A DNA stretch of 33,924 nt. Source: Actinomycetota bacterium (GTDB lineage: Bacteria > Actinomycetota > Acidimicrobiia > Acidimicrobiales > Ilumatobacteraceae). Below the pieces are notes generated by a model. That model saw nothing but the letters and a program-made list of their open reading frames with translations. It ran no database searches and had not been told where the DNA came from. A program made the translations under genes and the position numbers. Below, piece by piece: positions 25,179 to 32,142 of this stretch. The DNA lies in assembly GCA_016871295.1 (NCBI GenBank), contig VFZD01000012.1:1-33924 (forward strand), read 5' to 3'. The first letter of the stretch is position 1. Each line of letters opens with the position of its first letter.

Positions 25179-25988
25179 ATGATCTACGCAGCGCTCGCCG
25201 ATCGAATTCGCGGCAACAAACCGACCGTGCTGCTCACCGTGATCGACGGGCCAAACACCGGCTCGACGCTCTTGGTTTCACCCGATCAAAGGAGATTTCC
25301 GACCCTCGGAACTTTGGGCGACGAAGAACTCGACCGCGTCGCCGCACGCGATGCACTCGGTGAACTCGAGGCGGGTCGCACGAGCGTGCGAAGTTATGGC
25401 CCGTCGGGTCAGGTCACACCAGAAGATCTGGTCGACACCCCCACGGTGCGGGTTTTTGTCGAATCGTTTTCGCCACCGCCACAAATGATCATTTTCGGTG
25501 CGGTCGACTTCACCGCCGCACTCGCCCGCGTGGCGAAAGTTCTCGGCTATTACGTGACTGTCTGCGATGCTCGCGAGATGTTCGCCACCAAGCGCAGGTT
25601 TCCGATGGCTGATGAAGTCGTGGTCACTTGGCCGATGCCGGTGCTCGCAGAACGCGGCCCCGACCTTGGCGCGCGCGACGCAGTTTGCATTCTCACTCAT
25701 GATCCAAAATTTGATGTGCCGGCAATTCAAGGTGCGCTCGCGACTTCGGTTGGCTACATCGGCGTGATGGGCAGTCGCAAGACGCACGCCAAACGTCTCG
25801 AACGCCTCGCTGAGGTCGGCATCACAAAGCCGACCGACCTGGCGCGACTGATGTCTCCGATCGGTCTCGATATCGGTTCGCGCACGCCCGAAGAAACGGC
25901 GATTTCAATTTGTGCCGAGATCATCGGCAAGCGTGTGGGTCGCGATGTACCCTCGTTGGCCAACACATGCGGACCAATTCACAGATAG
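25179..25988 (+). CDS. XdhC family protein with C-terminal Rossmann domain
   Basis: A 269-aa protein. Residues about 1-95 resemble the second half of the XdhC_CoxI region, and about 100-245 form the XdhC Rossmann domain: MIIFGAVDFTAALARVAKVLGYYVTVCDAR, AVCILTHDPKFD, GYIGVMGSRKTHAKRLERL, PIGLDIGSRTPEETAISICAEI. The usual GAGH at the start of the fold reads GAVD. It probably acts with the 105-aa protein upstream in handing over the molybdenum cofactor. A GAGAG purine run precedes ATG 25179. This is the last gene of the coxD-type operon; the next gene is convergent, 14 bases away. Confidence 0.88.
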   Translation: MIYAALADRIRGNKPTVLLTVIDGPNTGSTLLVSPDQRRFPTLGTLGDEELDRVAARDALGELEAGRTSVRSYGPSGQVTPEDLVDTPTVRVFVESFSPPPQMIIFGAVDFTAALARVAKVLGYYVTVCDAREMFATKRRFPMADEVVVTWPMPVLAERGPDLGARDAVCILTHDPKFDVPAIQGALATSVGYIGVMGSRKTHAKRLERLAEVGITKPTDLARLMSPIGLDIGSRTPEETAISICAEIIGKRVGRDVPSLANTCGPIHR

Positions 25989-26002
25989 TTTCTGCCGAAA
26001 AG

Positions 26003-26686
26003 TTACGGATTCGGGTCGACCCAGCGCATCCATTTGACGCGCGTCTCATCGATCTTGTGCACCTCGACGCTTCGGCCGTTTCGCGGGGCCTGAATGACGA
26101 CGTTCTCGACGCCCAACGACATCGAAATATGACCGGGATACCAGGCCAAGTCGCCCACCTTCACCTCGTCGCTTCGCACCCGTTCACTGAACGAGTATTG
26201 CTGGTGCGAACCGCGCGGCATCGCCAAGCCGACGCTGTTCCACGCGAACTTGATCAACGCCGAACAATCGAGAGCGGTGCCGGGTTCGTCGGCATTCGTT
26301 TGATATGGCACCCCCATTTGGGTCAGCGCCGCGAACAACACCCGTTGACGCTCGATACCGGCGTCTGACCAGGCTCGCTCCAAAGCTGCGGCGTCGATTT
26401 CAAGATGCTCGGCGACGATGATCGCGATGTTTTTCAGCCATCTTGCGGCGACATCGCGTTGTTCGCGCGGACTAATTTGATCGGCCGACTTCAAGGCCTC
26501 GAGCGCCAATTGTGCCTGCCTGGCAACCCATGCCGATTCGATCGCCGGCATCGGCTTGGCCGCGACCGGCTCGACGGAAAAAGGGCCACGATCAAAACAG
26601 AGCCCGAACAAGAGCACCAGCACACCCAAAACGACGCGAACGCCGAGCACGACGGATTTGCGACAATACGAAACTTGGGGGTTCAT
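26003..26686 (-). CDS. NlpC/P60-family cysteine peptidase, membrane-anchored or secreted
   Basis: A 227-aa protein with a basic start and one hydrophobic segment (about 11-31, VVLGVRVVLGVLVLLFGL), so it is exported or tethered. The C-terminal NlpC/P60 domain (about 110-227) has the nucleophile C141 in LDCSALIKFAWNSVGLAMPRGS and H186 in GDLAWYPGHISMSLG. The third polar residue, usually His in 'IHAP', is Q199. Such enzymes cut peptidoglycan peptides. ATG 26686 is chosen because TAGTTT at 26711-26706 (minus) would start transcription near 26699; ATG 26704 or TTG 26707 would lie upstream of that. It is divergent from the XRE gene. A link to the Mo-hydroxylase genes is not evident. Confidence 0.83.
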   Translation of the reverse strand: MNPQVSYCRKSVVLGVRVVLGVLVLLFGLCFDRGPFSVEPVAAKPMPAIESAWVARQAQLALEALKSADQISPREQRDVAARWLKNIAIIVAEHLEIDAAALERAWSDAGIERQRVLFAALTQMGVPYQTNADEPGTALDCSALIKFAWNSVGLAMPRGSHQQYSFSERVRSDEVKVGDLAWYPGHISMSLGVENVVIQAPRNGRSVEVHKIDETRVKWMRWVDPNP

Positions 26687-26705
26687 AATGGGGAGGGTTG
26701 GCATC

Positions 26706-26711
26706 AAACTA
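26706..26711 (-). promoter_or_regulatory. Putative -10 box for the NlpC/P60 gene
   Basis: TAGTTT on the minus strand lies 19 bases before ATG 26686. It sits in the 91-base divergent gap shared with the XRE regulator. Confidence 0.3.
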
Positions 26712-26765
26712 AAGGAGCCGTGTAACAGGGTAGCCGAACAAAATCCCGTCTGAAACCCGCTTGGT

Positions 26766-26771
26766 TAAAAT
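26766..26771 (+). promoter_or_regulatory. Likely -10 box, leaderless start of the XRE gene
   Basis: TAAAAT followed by exactly 6 bases (cagcgc) and ATG 26778. It is the strongest A/T-rich box of the set. Confidence 0.5.
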
Positions 26772-26777
26772 CAGCGC

Positions 26778-27038
26778 ATGGTGATATCCAAGAAATTTTT
26801 GGCGAAAAAGTGTGCTGCCCAGCGAAAACTTGTCGCGCGTCAATTGCGCAAGCAACGAATCAAACTCGAGTTAAGTCAAGACGAGCTCGCCCAACGTGCG
26901 GGTATCGAGAGAAAAACCGTCAACCGCATCGAGAATGGTCACTTTTCACCGACGCTCGAAACCATCACGCGTTTGTGCATCGTGCTCAAGATTGCCCCAA
27001 GTACTCTCTTCGGTAGTGGTCGCCGCGCAAAAAGATAG
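26778..27038 (+). CDS. Small XRE-family DNA-binding regulator
   Basis: An 86-aa protein: a basic N-terminal arm (about 1-25), then a Cro/C1-type helix-turn-helix at about 25-78 (IKLELSQDELAQRAGIERKTVNRIENG), ending in a basic tail. Nothing else is fused, so it would act as a small dimeric repressor or activator. It overlaps the MocA-like gene by 23 bases in another frame, so both are made from one transcript. It is the only evident regulator in the block and a candidate for the symmetric sites before coxS, though no link is shown. Confidence 0.85.
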   Translation: MVISKKFLAKKCAAQRKLVARQLRKQRIKLELSQDELAQRAGIERKTVNRIENGHFSPTLETITRLCIVLKIAPSTLFGSGRRAKR

Positions 27039-27630
27039 TCAAACCGCAACTGCGATTCTGCTGGCCGCAGGCGGTGGTTCGAGGTTTTCGGGCGCCGAGC
27101 ACAAATTGCTCACGACTATTCACGGTCGAAGCATTTTTGCCTGGTCGCTGCAACACGCGATCGAGGCCAACTTCAAACAAGTGATTGTCATTACGGGCTC
27201 AGTCGACTTGGCAGATCAAATTGCGGCCTTCGACGAAATGGTGCGCGTCATCACTGTGGTGCACAACCCAGATTGGCGACTCGGCATGGCCTCAAGTCTG
27301 CAATGCGGCATCGCGAAAGCCCGGCAACTTGGCGCTGATGCGGTCGTGGTCGGCTTGGCCGATCAACCGGCGATTGTTTCGTCGGCCTGGCAAGGAGTTG
27401 GCGCCTCGAACGCCCCGCTCGCGGTCGCAACATACAACGGTGTTCGCGGAAATCCGGTTCGACTGCACGCCGAGATCTGGCCGTTGTTGCCGACTAGTGG
27501 CGATGAAGGGGCGCGAACTCTGTTCAAGTCTCATCGCGAGTTGGTCGAAGAGATCGAATGCGAGGGGTCGGCGCAAGATCTCGACACGACCGAAGATCTT
27601 GGCGCGCTGACGGAGTTGCTCAGCCGATGA
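27016..27630 (+). CDS. MocA-like molybdenum cofactor cytidylyltransferase
   Basis: A 204-aa nucleotidyltransferase of the MobA/MocA fold, which would join CTP to molybdopterin to form the MCD cofactor used by CoxL-type enzymes. Motifs are LAAGGGSRFSGAEHK (16-30), the nucleotide-binding loop, then VVGLADQPAI (DQP favours MocA-type), and GNPVRLHAEIWPLLPTSGDEGARTLF. No Shine-Dalgarno is clear. GTG 27016 is the best start, because earlier in-frame sequence lies inside the XRE gene and has no homology. DUF501 begins 19 bases later, where the housekeeping order resumes. Confidence 0.83.
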   Translation: MVAAQKDSQTATAILLAAGGGSRFSGAEHKLLTTIHGRSIFAWSLQHAIEANFKQVIVITGSVDLADQIAAFDEMVRVITVVHNPDWRLGMASSLQCGIAKARQLGADAVVVGLADQPAIVSSAWQGVGASNAPLAVATYNGVRGNPVRLHAEIWPLLPTSGDEGARTLFKSHRELVEEIECEGSAQDLDTTEDLGALTELLSR

Positions 27631-27649
27631 CGAAGCCAATGACCCGCTA

Positions 27650-28111
27650 ATGACAAGGCCGACTGCGCAAGATATCGCCCGCGTCACCGAACTGCTGGGT
27701 CGCAAACCCCAGGGCGAATTTGAAGTCGCTCTGCGCGACTCGAACGGCGACATCGTCGTTGTCAAGAATGCCCCGTTGTTGTTCGACGGCACACCGATGC
27801 CGACACGATATTGGTTGGTCGGCGTCGAGGAGCACATCGCGGTGAGTCGCCTCGAGTCTGCCGGTTGCATCGCTCAGGCCGAAAGAGAGGTCGACCCCGA
27901 AGCGTTGCGCCTCACCCACGAGAGATACGCCAATGAACGCGACAGCGCGATATCGCCGAGCCATACGGGCCCGCGACCCGATGGTGGCGTCGCCGGCACC
28001 CGGGTCGGGGTGAAATGTTTGCACGCTCACTACGCCAATTGGTTGGTGAACAAGACCGATGTAGTCGGCGAGTGGGTCGACAAGCGACTTCGGCAGGAAC
28101 GACGACCATAA
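27650..28111 (+). CDS. DUF501 family protein
   Basis: A 153-aa protein of the conserved DUF501 family found across actinomycetes. Recognisable stretches are RYWLVGVEEHIAVSRLES, HERYANERD, HTGPRPDGGVAGTRVGVKCLHAHYANWLV and VVGEWVDKRL. The invariant Cys, His, His (KCLHAHYA) could bind a metal or form an active site, but no function is established that I know of. It normally sits between ftsB and ppx (Rv1025 in M. tuberculosis); here it is still next to ppx (13 bases) but 16 kb from ftsB. Confidence 0.92.
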   Translation: MTRPTAQDIARVTELLGRKPQGEFEVALRDSNGDIVVVKNAPLLFDGTPMPTRYWLVGVEEHIAVSRLESAGCIAQAEREVDPEALRLTHERYANERDSAISPSHTGPRPDGGVAGTRVGVKCLHAHYANWLVNKTDVVGEWVDKRLRQERRP

Positions 28112-28112
28112 C

Positions 28113-28118
28113 TAGTCT
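28113..28118 (+). promoter_or_regulatory. Likely -10 box, leaderless start of ppx
   Basis: TAGTCT overlaps the end region of DUF501 and is followed by exactly 6 bases (gctctg) and ATG 28125. This supports the first of the two adjacent ATG codons. Confidence 0.45.
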
Positions 28119-28124
28119 GCTCTG

Positions 28125-29045
28125 ATGATGGGCAAGAACTTCGCGGCGATCGACATCGGCAGCAACTCGACGAACTTGTTGATCGCCGACCCGAACGGAA
28201 CCACCGTGCATCGAGTCGTGACCACGACCCGACTCGGCAAAGATCTCGGCAAGACCGGTTCGTTGAGCGCCGAGTCGATCGAGCGAACCCTGCAATGTCT
28301 CGGTGAATATCAAAGCCTGATTTCAAAAAATGATGTCACCCAGGTGCGTACAGTCGCCACGGCGGCGTGTCGAAAGGCAAAGAACACTGGCGACTTTTTT
28401 TCGGCTGCCCAAAAGATTCTCGGCGCCGAACCAGAGTTGATTTCAGGTCAGACCGAGGGCGCGCTGTCGTTTAGCGGTGCGACCGGTGCGTTCGCCGAGA
28501 AAACGCCGACCCTCGTCGTCGATATCGGTGGTGCTTCGACCGAACTGATGGTCGGCACCGAGGGTCTCGAGTTTTCGGTGAGTTTGCCTTTTGGCGCCGT
28601 CACCGTCACCGAATCGGAACTGCATCGTGACCCGCCGCGACCCGAAGAGTTGACGAACGCGATTTCTATGGTTTCCGATGCGGTCGACGATGTGGCGCAC
28701 AATTGCCCGCGAATTCGCGCTGTTGATCGCGTGATTGGTGTTGCGGGCACGATCGTCACCGTCGGCGCGGTCGAGATCGGCCAGCGAGTTTTCGACCCCG
28801 GTGCGCTGCACGCATTGCGCCTCGGGCGCGACGCCGTAGAAGATGTTTTTAGAACGCTGGCCACCGAAGCGCTGGCCGACCGCGTGCACAACCCCGGGTT
28901 ACCCCGCGATCGCGCCGACATCATCGTCGGTGGATGTTGCGTGCTCGTCGCGATCTTGCGACGCCTTCAGATTTCTGAAATTGTCGTCAGCCAGCACAAT
29001 CTTCTTGATGGTCTAATCTCTGAAATGAGAAAGAATTTTTCGTGA
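28125..29045 (+). CDS. ppx: Ppx/GppA-type exopolyphosphatase or pppGpp phosphohydrolase
   Basis: A 306-aa member of the ASKHA fold. Phosphate-binding loop 1 is IDIGSNSTNLLI (9-20), SGQTEGALSF (107-116) holds the likely catalytic glutamate, and loop 2 is LVVDIGGASTE (130-140). Later landmarks are GVAGTIVTVGAV and RADIIVGGCCVLVAIL. The length is that of the short actinobacterial form, without the C-terminal HD-like domain of E. coli PPX. It removes phosphate from polyphosphate chains or pppGpp; the sequence does not decide which. The stop overlaps the GNAT gene by GTGA. Confidence 0.92.
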   Translation: MMGKNFAAIDIGSNSTNLLIADPNGTTVHRVVTTTRLGKDLGKTGSLSAESIERTLQCLGEYQSLISKNDVTQVRTVATAACRKAKNTGDFFSAAQKILGAEPELISGQTEGALSFSGATGAFAEKTPTLVVDIGGASTELMVGTEGLEFSVSLPFGAVTVTESELHRDPPRPEELTNAISMVSDAVDDVAHNCPRIRAVDRVIGVAGTIVTVGAVEIGQRVFDPGALHALRLGRDAVEDVFRTLATEALADRVHNPGLPRDRADIIVGGCCVLVAILRRLQISEIVVSQHNLLDGLISEMRKNFS

Positions 29046-29701
29046 GTCATCTTTCATCTTCTCCGAAACGGTTCGTACACCCGGCCGGCGCTCCGGTCGC
29101 ACCACCGCGTTTGTATGGCGCACGGGTGATGCTTCGACCCCTCGTCGCGCACGATTTCGAAGCATGGAGCGAGGTGCGTCTGCGCAATGTCGAGTGGCTG
29201 ACCGTTTGGGAGCCGCGTCGGTCTGAGTTTTTGGCCGACCCCGCCACCGATCGCGACGCTTTCGAGCGAAGATGCGTGGCGCGCGATCGCGAGCGACAGA
29301 ACGGCTCGGCCTATGCGCTCGGGTTGTTCCTCAACAATTTTCTTGTCGGTGAAGTCAACATCAACAATGTCGTGCGTGGCGCGATCCAGACGGGCACGAT
29401 CGGTTATTGGATCGATCGCAAACACGCGGGCAACTGCTATGTGGTCGAAGGTGTCACGGCGATCATGCAGTTTGCTTTCGACGATCTGAAACTGCACCGG
29501 CTCGAGGTCTGCATCATTCCGCGCAACACCAACAGCAAACGGGTCGTCGAAAAACTGAATCTGCGCTACGAGGGTTTGTCGGAGCGATTTCTCGAGATCA
29601 ACGGCGTCTGGGAAGACCACATGCGCTTCGCGATCACCGCAGAAGAGTGGCATGAACGCCGCGAGACCCTCACCCGCCAGTGGCTCACCACGAAAAAATA
29701 G
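29042..29701 (+). CDS. RimJ-like GNAT N-acetyltransferase
   Basis: A 219-aa protein of the GNAT family. The typical RimJ start RLYGARVMLRPLVAHDFEAW is at about 23-42. The strand IGYWIDRKHAGNCYVVEGVTAIMQFAFDDLKLHRLEVCIIPRNTNSKRVVEKLNLRYEG carries the acetyl-CoA-binding region (R/Q-x-x-G-x-G/A is replaced by RKHAGN) and the NxxSxxVxEKLG-type helix. It may acetylate ribosomal protein N termini or small molecules; the target is not readable. GTG 29042 overlaps the ppx stop. It ends in an AT-rich hairpin shared with the convergent gene. Confidence 0.88.
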   Translation: MSHLSSSPKRFVHPAGAPVAPPRLYGARVMLRPLVAHDFEAWSEVRLRNVEWLTVWEPRRSEFLADPATDRDAFERRCVARDRERQNGSAYALGLFLNNFLVGEVNINNVVRGAIQTGTIGYWIDRKHAGNCYVVEGVTAIMQFAFDDLKLHRLEVCIIPRNTNSKRVVEKLNLRYEGLSERFLEINGVWEDHMRFAITAEEWHERRETLTRQWLTTKK

Positions 29702-29713
29702 ATTTTATTTTTT
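29693..29713. terminator. Possible AT-only bidirectional terminator
   Basis: AAAAAATA (29693-29700) and TATTTTTT (29706-29713) are perfect inverted arms with a GATTT loop, lying across the two convergent stop codons. Each strand gives an A-run, loop and T-run. The stem has no G or C, so termination strength is doubtful, but the AT island stands out in GC-rich sequence. Confidence 0.35.
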
Positions 29714-30460
29714 GATTTTGGCTTGAAGGGCGGCGAGGCGTTCGACGAACCAGGGTTGCTTGGTCGTCCACACTTGGGGCTCGAGTTCTTTGGCCACCGC
29801 CTGCTCGTGGGATTGCACATTCGCCATTTCTTGAATCGTGCGCTTGGTGAGAACGGCGAGTTCGCGCGGGGCGCTCGCCGCGCGTCGGGCCATCGAATGC
29901 GCCACGGCGATCAACTCGTCGTCGGGCACGCACTTGTAGACGAGACCGATTCGCGCCGCCTCGGCACCGTCGAGAACTTCGCCGAAAACCACCGCCGCCA
30001 TGGTCGCTTGCGGTCCGGCGATATTGCGAAACATCCAGGTGTGACCCCCGCCCGGATGGAGGCCGATCTGCAAAAATCGCGTGTCAAACTTGGCGCGCTC
30101 GGCGGCGATGCGCACATCGCAACAAAGTGCGAGGTTCATGCCCGCACCCACGGCCGCACCGTTGACCGCGGCGATAGTCGGCAACGGTGTTCGGGCGACG
30201 CGCAAAAACCCCTCATAGATTCTCGTCAGCGATTGACCGTCGGCTTCGGCCAGATTTCCCAAATTCGCCCCGGCACAAAACGCGGGCGCCGCACCGGTGA
30301 CGACCAACGCGCCGATATTCAGATCGCTCTCGATTTCATCCATCGCCGCCGTGATATCGGCCACCATTTCTAGAGTCATCGTGTTGCGTTCGGCGGGATT
30401 ATTCAGCGTCAAAACAGCCACGCCCTCGCGACGCTCGACTTGCACAAGACCCATGAGCAT
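29705..30460 (-). CDS. Enoyl-CoA hydratase/isomerase (crotonase) family protein lacking the catalytic glutamates
   Basis: A 251-aa crotonase-fold protein. The CoA-binding and oxyanion-hole regions are intact (APAFCAGANLGNL at 59-70 and NGAAVGAGMNLALCCDVRIA at 100-119). The two glutamates of hydratases (E144 and E164 in the rat enzyme) align with N109 (GAGMNLA) and F129 (FDTRFLQIG), so ordinary water addition to enoyl-CoA is unlikely. It could be an isomerase, thioesterase, lyase or a non-catalytic CoA binder. ATG 30460 is taken; ATG 30454 is also possible. It is divergent from the 205-aa unknown gene. Confidence 0.88.
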   Translation of the reverse strand: MLMGLVQVERREGVAVLTLNNPAERNTMTLEMVADITAAMDEIESDLNIGALVVTGAAPAFCAGANLGNLAEADGQSLTRIYEGFLRVARTPLPTIAAVNGAAVGAGMNLALCCDVRIAAERAKFDTRFLQIGLHPGGGHTWMFRNIAGPQATMAAVVFGEVLDGAEAARIGLVYKCVPDDELIAVAHSMARRAASAPRELAVLTKRTIQEMANVQSHEQAVAKELEPQVWTTKQPWFVERLAALQAKIKK

Positions 30461-30471
30461 TCAGTTTGTCA

Positions 30472-30477
30472 TATTGT
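30472..30477 (+). promoter_or_regulatory. Putative -10 box for the 205-aa unknown gene
   Basis: TATTGT ends 15 bases before ATG 30493, so the leader would be about 9 bases. It lies in the 32-base gap between two divergent genes, and a minus-strand promoter must overlap it. Confidence 0.3.
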
Positions 30478-30492
30478 TAGCGTGAGTACCGC

Positions 30493-31110
30493 ATGTTGGA
30501 TCATGTCTTCAGTGACGCGATAGGCGCCTTGCGCGACGCATTCTCGAATGCGTTTCTCGAGCGCCAGGCGTTCGACGAACATTTTCAGTCCGACGTGTTG
30601 CTGGGCGATCTGGTGTGGCAGACGAGTTACGGTTTGCCCGGCGAGGGCCGCCCACCACGGGTGATCGCCCACGTGACGCTGACCTGGCCGAGTTGGAGCC
30701 AGGCGGTTTATCGAACCTGGTACACCGACGAAACATTTCACGAATCACCCGAAATCGAGATGGAGATCGTGTTTCGCGTTCAGCGTCTCTCGACACAACC
30801 GGAGGCGAGTCAAGTCGAAACCATCGTGCCCGTGAAGAGCCCGCAAATCGGCCACGGACAACTCGAGCGCGAGGGCATCACGATCGAAATAAATCATCCG
30901 TCACAAGACATCGACTCGAACGACAAGCGCATCGACTTCGCGATCGAAGTGACCTACCATGGCAATTACGAACTGGCCGAAGAGACGCTGCAAGACGGCA
31001 CGAGCAAGTTGCTCGACGATAATTTTGGCGGTCTCGGCAGTTGGATCGCTTCGACCCTGGTGAAACTCGGCGACCTGAAACTCGCCTACTTGCCCGCCGA
31101 CGAAAACTGA
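30493..31110 (+). CDS. Unrecognised 205-aa protein
   Basis: I do not recognise the family. There is no signal peptide or membrane segment, so it is probably cytoplasmic. The N-terminal 35 residues look helical (VFSDAIGALRDAFSNAFLERQAF). The middle has many alternating hydrophobic residues and Trp/Tyr (VIAHVTLTWPSWSQAVYRTWYTDE, IEMEIVFRVQRL), suggesting a beta-rich fold. The C-terminal part is EETLQDGTSKLLDDNFGGLGSWIASTLVKLGDLKLAYLPADEN. Codon use resembles its neighbours, and the gene is cleanly bounded, so I think it is real. It is divergent from the crotonase gene and convergent with the kinase. Confidence 0.75.
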   Translation: MLDHVFSDAIGALRDAFSNAFLERQAFDEHFQSDVLLGDLVWQTSYGLPGEGRPPRVIAHVTLTWPSWSQAVYRTWYTDETFHESPEIEMEIVFRVQRLSTQPEASQVETIVPVKSPQIGHGQLEREGITIEINHPSQDIDSNDKRIDFAIEVTYHGNYELAEETLQDGTSKLLDDNFGGLGSWIASTLVKLGDLKLAYLPADEN

Positions 31111-31111
31111 C

Positions 31112-31138
31112 GCCAAGACCTACAACAGGTCGTTTGGC
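31112..31138. terminator. Stem-loop between convergent genes
   Basis: GCCAA-GACCT (31112-31121) pairs with AGGTC...TTGGC (31127-31138) around an ACAAC loop, with a two-base bulge (GT). It starts just after the 205-aa gene's stop and covers the last codons of the convergent kinase. There is no T-run, so it is a candidate transcript end or stabiliser only. Confidence 0.35.
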
Positions 31139-32136
31139 ACGACCGTGGTCAGTTGCACGATTGGTCGGGGCCCCATGTGTGTGATCACCTCTGAAGCGAC
31201 GATCGACCCGATCCTGCCGCACTGCTCGATCGGCTTGCCTCGCACGAAACCATAGAGAAAACCCGCCGCATACATGTCGCCGGCGCCCGTGGCATCGACG
31301 ACGCTGTCGACCGGTTCGGCATCGATGATCACCACTTCGTCGCCGTCGATCACGACCGAGCCATGTTCGTTGCGCGTCACCGCGGCAAATTCACAATTCT
31401 CCCGCAACTTGTGCAGACCATCGTTGATCGATCTGACCTGATACAGCGACTTCAATTCCTCTTCGTTGGCGAACAACACGTCGATGTCGTTCTTTACCAA
31501 TGACAAAAAGTCGTCGCGATGACGGTCGACGCAAAATGCGTCAGACAGCGTAAGCGCGACTTTGCGACCGGCCGCATGGGCGTATTCGGCGGCAGTGCGA
31601 AACGCCTCTTTTGCGGCGTCTTTGTCGAACAAGTAACCCTCGAGAAACACGACCGCGGCGCTCTGCACCGCCGACTTTGAAATATCAGATGGTTCGAGCA
31701 ACGAGGCGGCGCCAAGAAATGTGTTCATTGTGCGGTTTCCGTCGGGTGTCACGACGATCAGGCAGCGTCCTGTGTCTTCGGTCGTGCTGTTCGCGCCCGG
31801 GAAGAATCTCACTCCGACCGACGACAGATCGCTCGCAAATGCCTGGCCGAGTCGATCGGCCGAAATCTTGCCGATAAATCCCGCCCGACCGCGCAGACTC
31901 GCCAGGCCGTAGGCGGTGTTGGCCGCCGACCCTCCGCTCATCTCGGTGCGCGAGTGCACCAACGAGTGCAGATGCTTCGAGCGTTGAAGGTCGACCAGGT
32001 TCATCGAACCCTTGACGATTTTTTCGCGCACCAAAAAACCCTCGTCGACGGTCGCCAACACATCGACCAGCGCGTTTCCGATCGTCAGTGCATCAAGGCT
32101 GACGCCCGCTTGATTTGTCAGGTCTGTGGGTGGCAC
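31120..32136 (-). CDS. PfkB-family (adenosine/ribokinase-like) sugar kinase
   Basis: A 338-aa kinase of the ribokinase superfamily, in the adenosine-kinase-like branch. The N-terminal motif SGGSAANTAYGLASLRG begins at 67 (PfkB motif 1), and DATGAGDMYAAGFLYG contains the anion hole GAGD (284-287) with catalytic base D287. FANEEELKSLY and AVTRNEHGSVV are also typical. Likely substrates are adenosine or another nucleoside or sugar, using ATP. The start is GTG 32136, six bases after the acyl-CoA synthetase stop, so both are probably on one transcript. Confidence 0.88.
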   Translation of the reverse strand: MPPTDLTNQAGVSLDALTIGNALVDVLATVDEGFLVREKIVKGSMNLVDLQRSKHLHSLVHSRTEMSGGSAANTAYGLASLRGRAGFIGKISADRLGQAFASDLSSVGVRFFPGANSTTEDTGRCLIVVTPDGNRTMNTFLGAASLLEPSDISKSAVQSAAVVFLEGYLFDKDAAKEAFRTAAEYAHAAGRKVALTLSDAFCVDRHRDDFLSLVKNDIDVLFANEEELKSLYQVRSINDGLHKLRENCEFAAVTRNEHGSVVIDGDEVVIIDAEPVDSVVDATGAGDMYAAGFLYGFVRGKPIEQCGRIGSIVASEVITHMGPRPIVQLTTVVPNDLL

Positions 32137-32142
32137 GCGAGA

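Noticed and set aside
26687-26777. Riboswitch in the gap between NlpC/P60 and XRE
   Set aside because: The 91-base gap is too short and shows no stable multi-stem pattern; it is explained by two divergent promoters.
11406-27649. Recent mobile element or genomic island with attachment repeats
   Set aside because: No integrase, transposase, tRNA at the edge or obvious flanking direct repeat was seen, and codon use looks like the flanks.
30482-30484. GTG as an earlier start for the 205-aa protein
   Set aside because: It is 11 bases before ATG 30493 and therefore out of frame.
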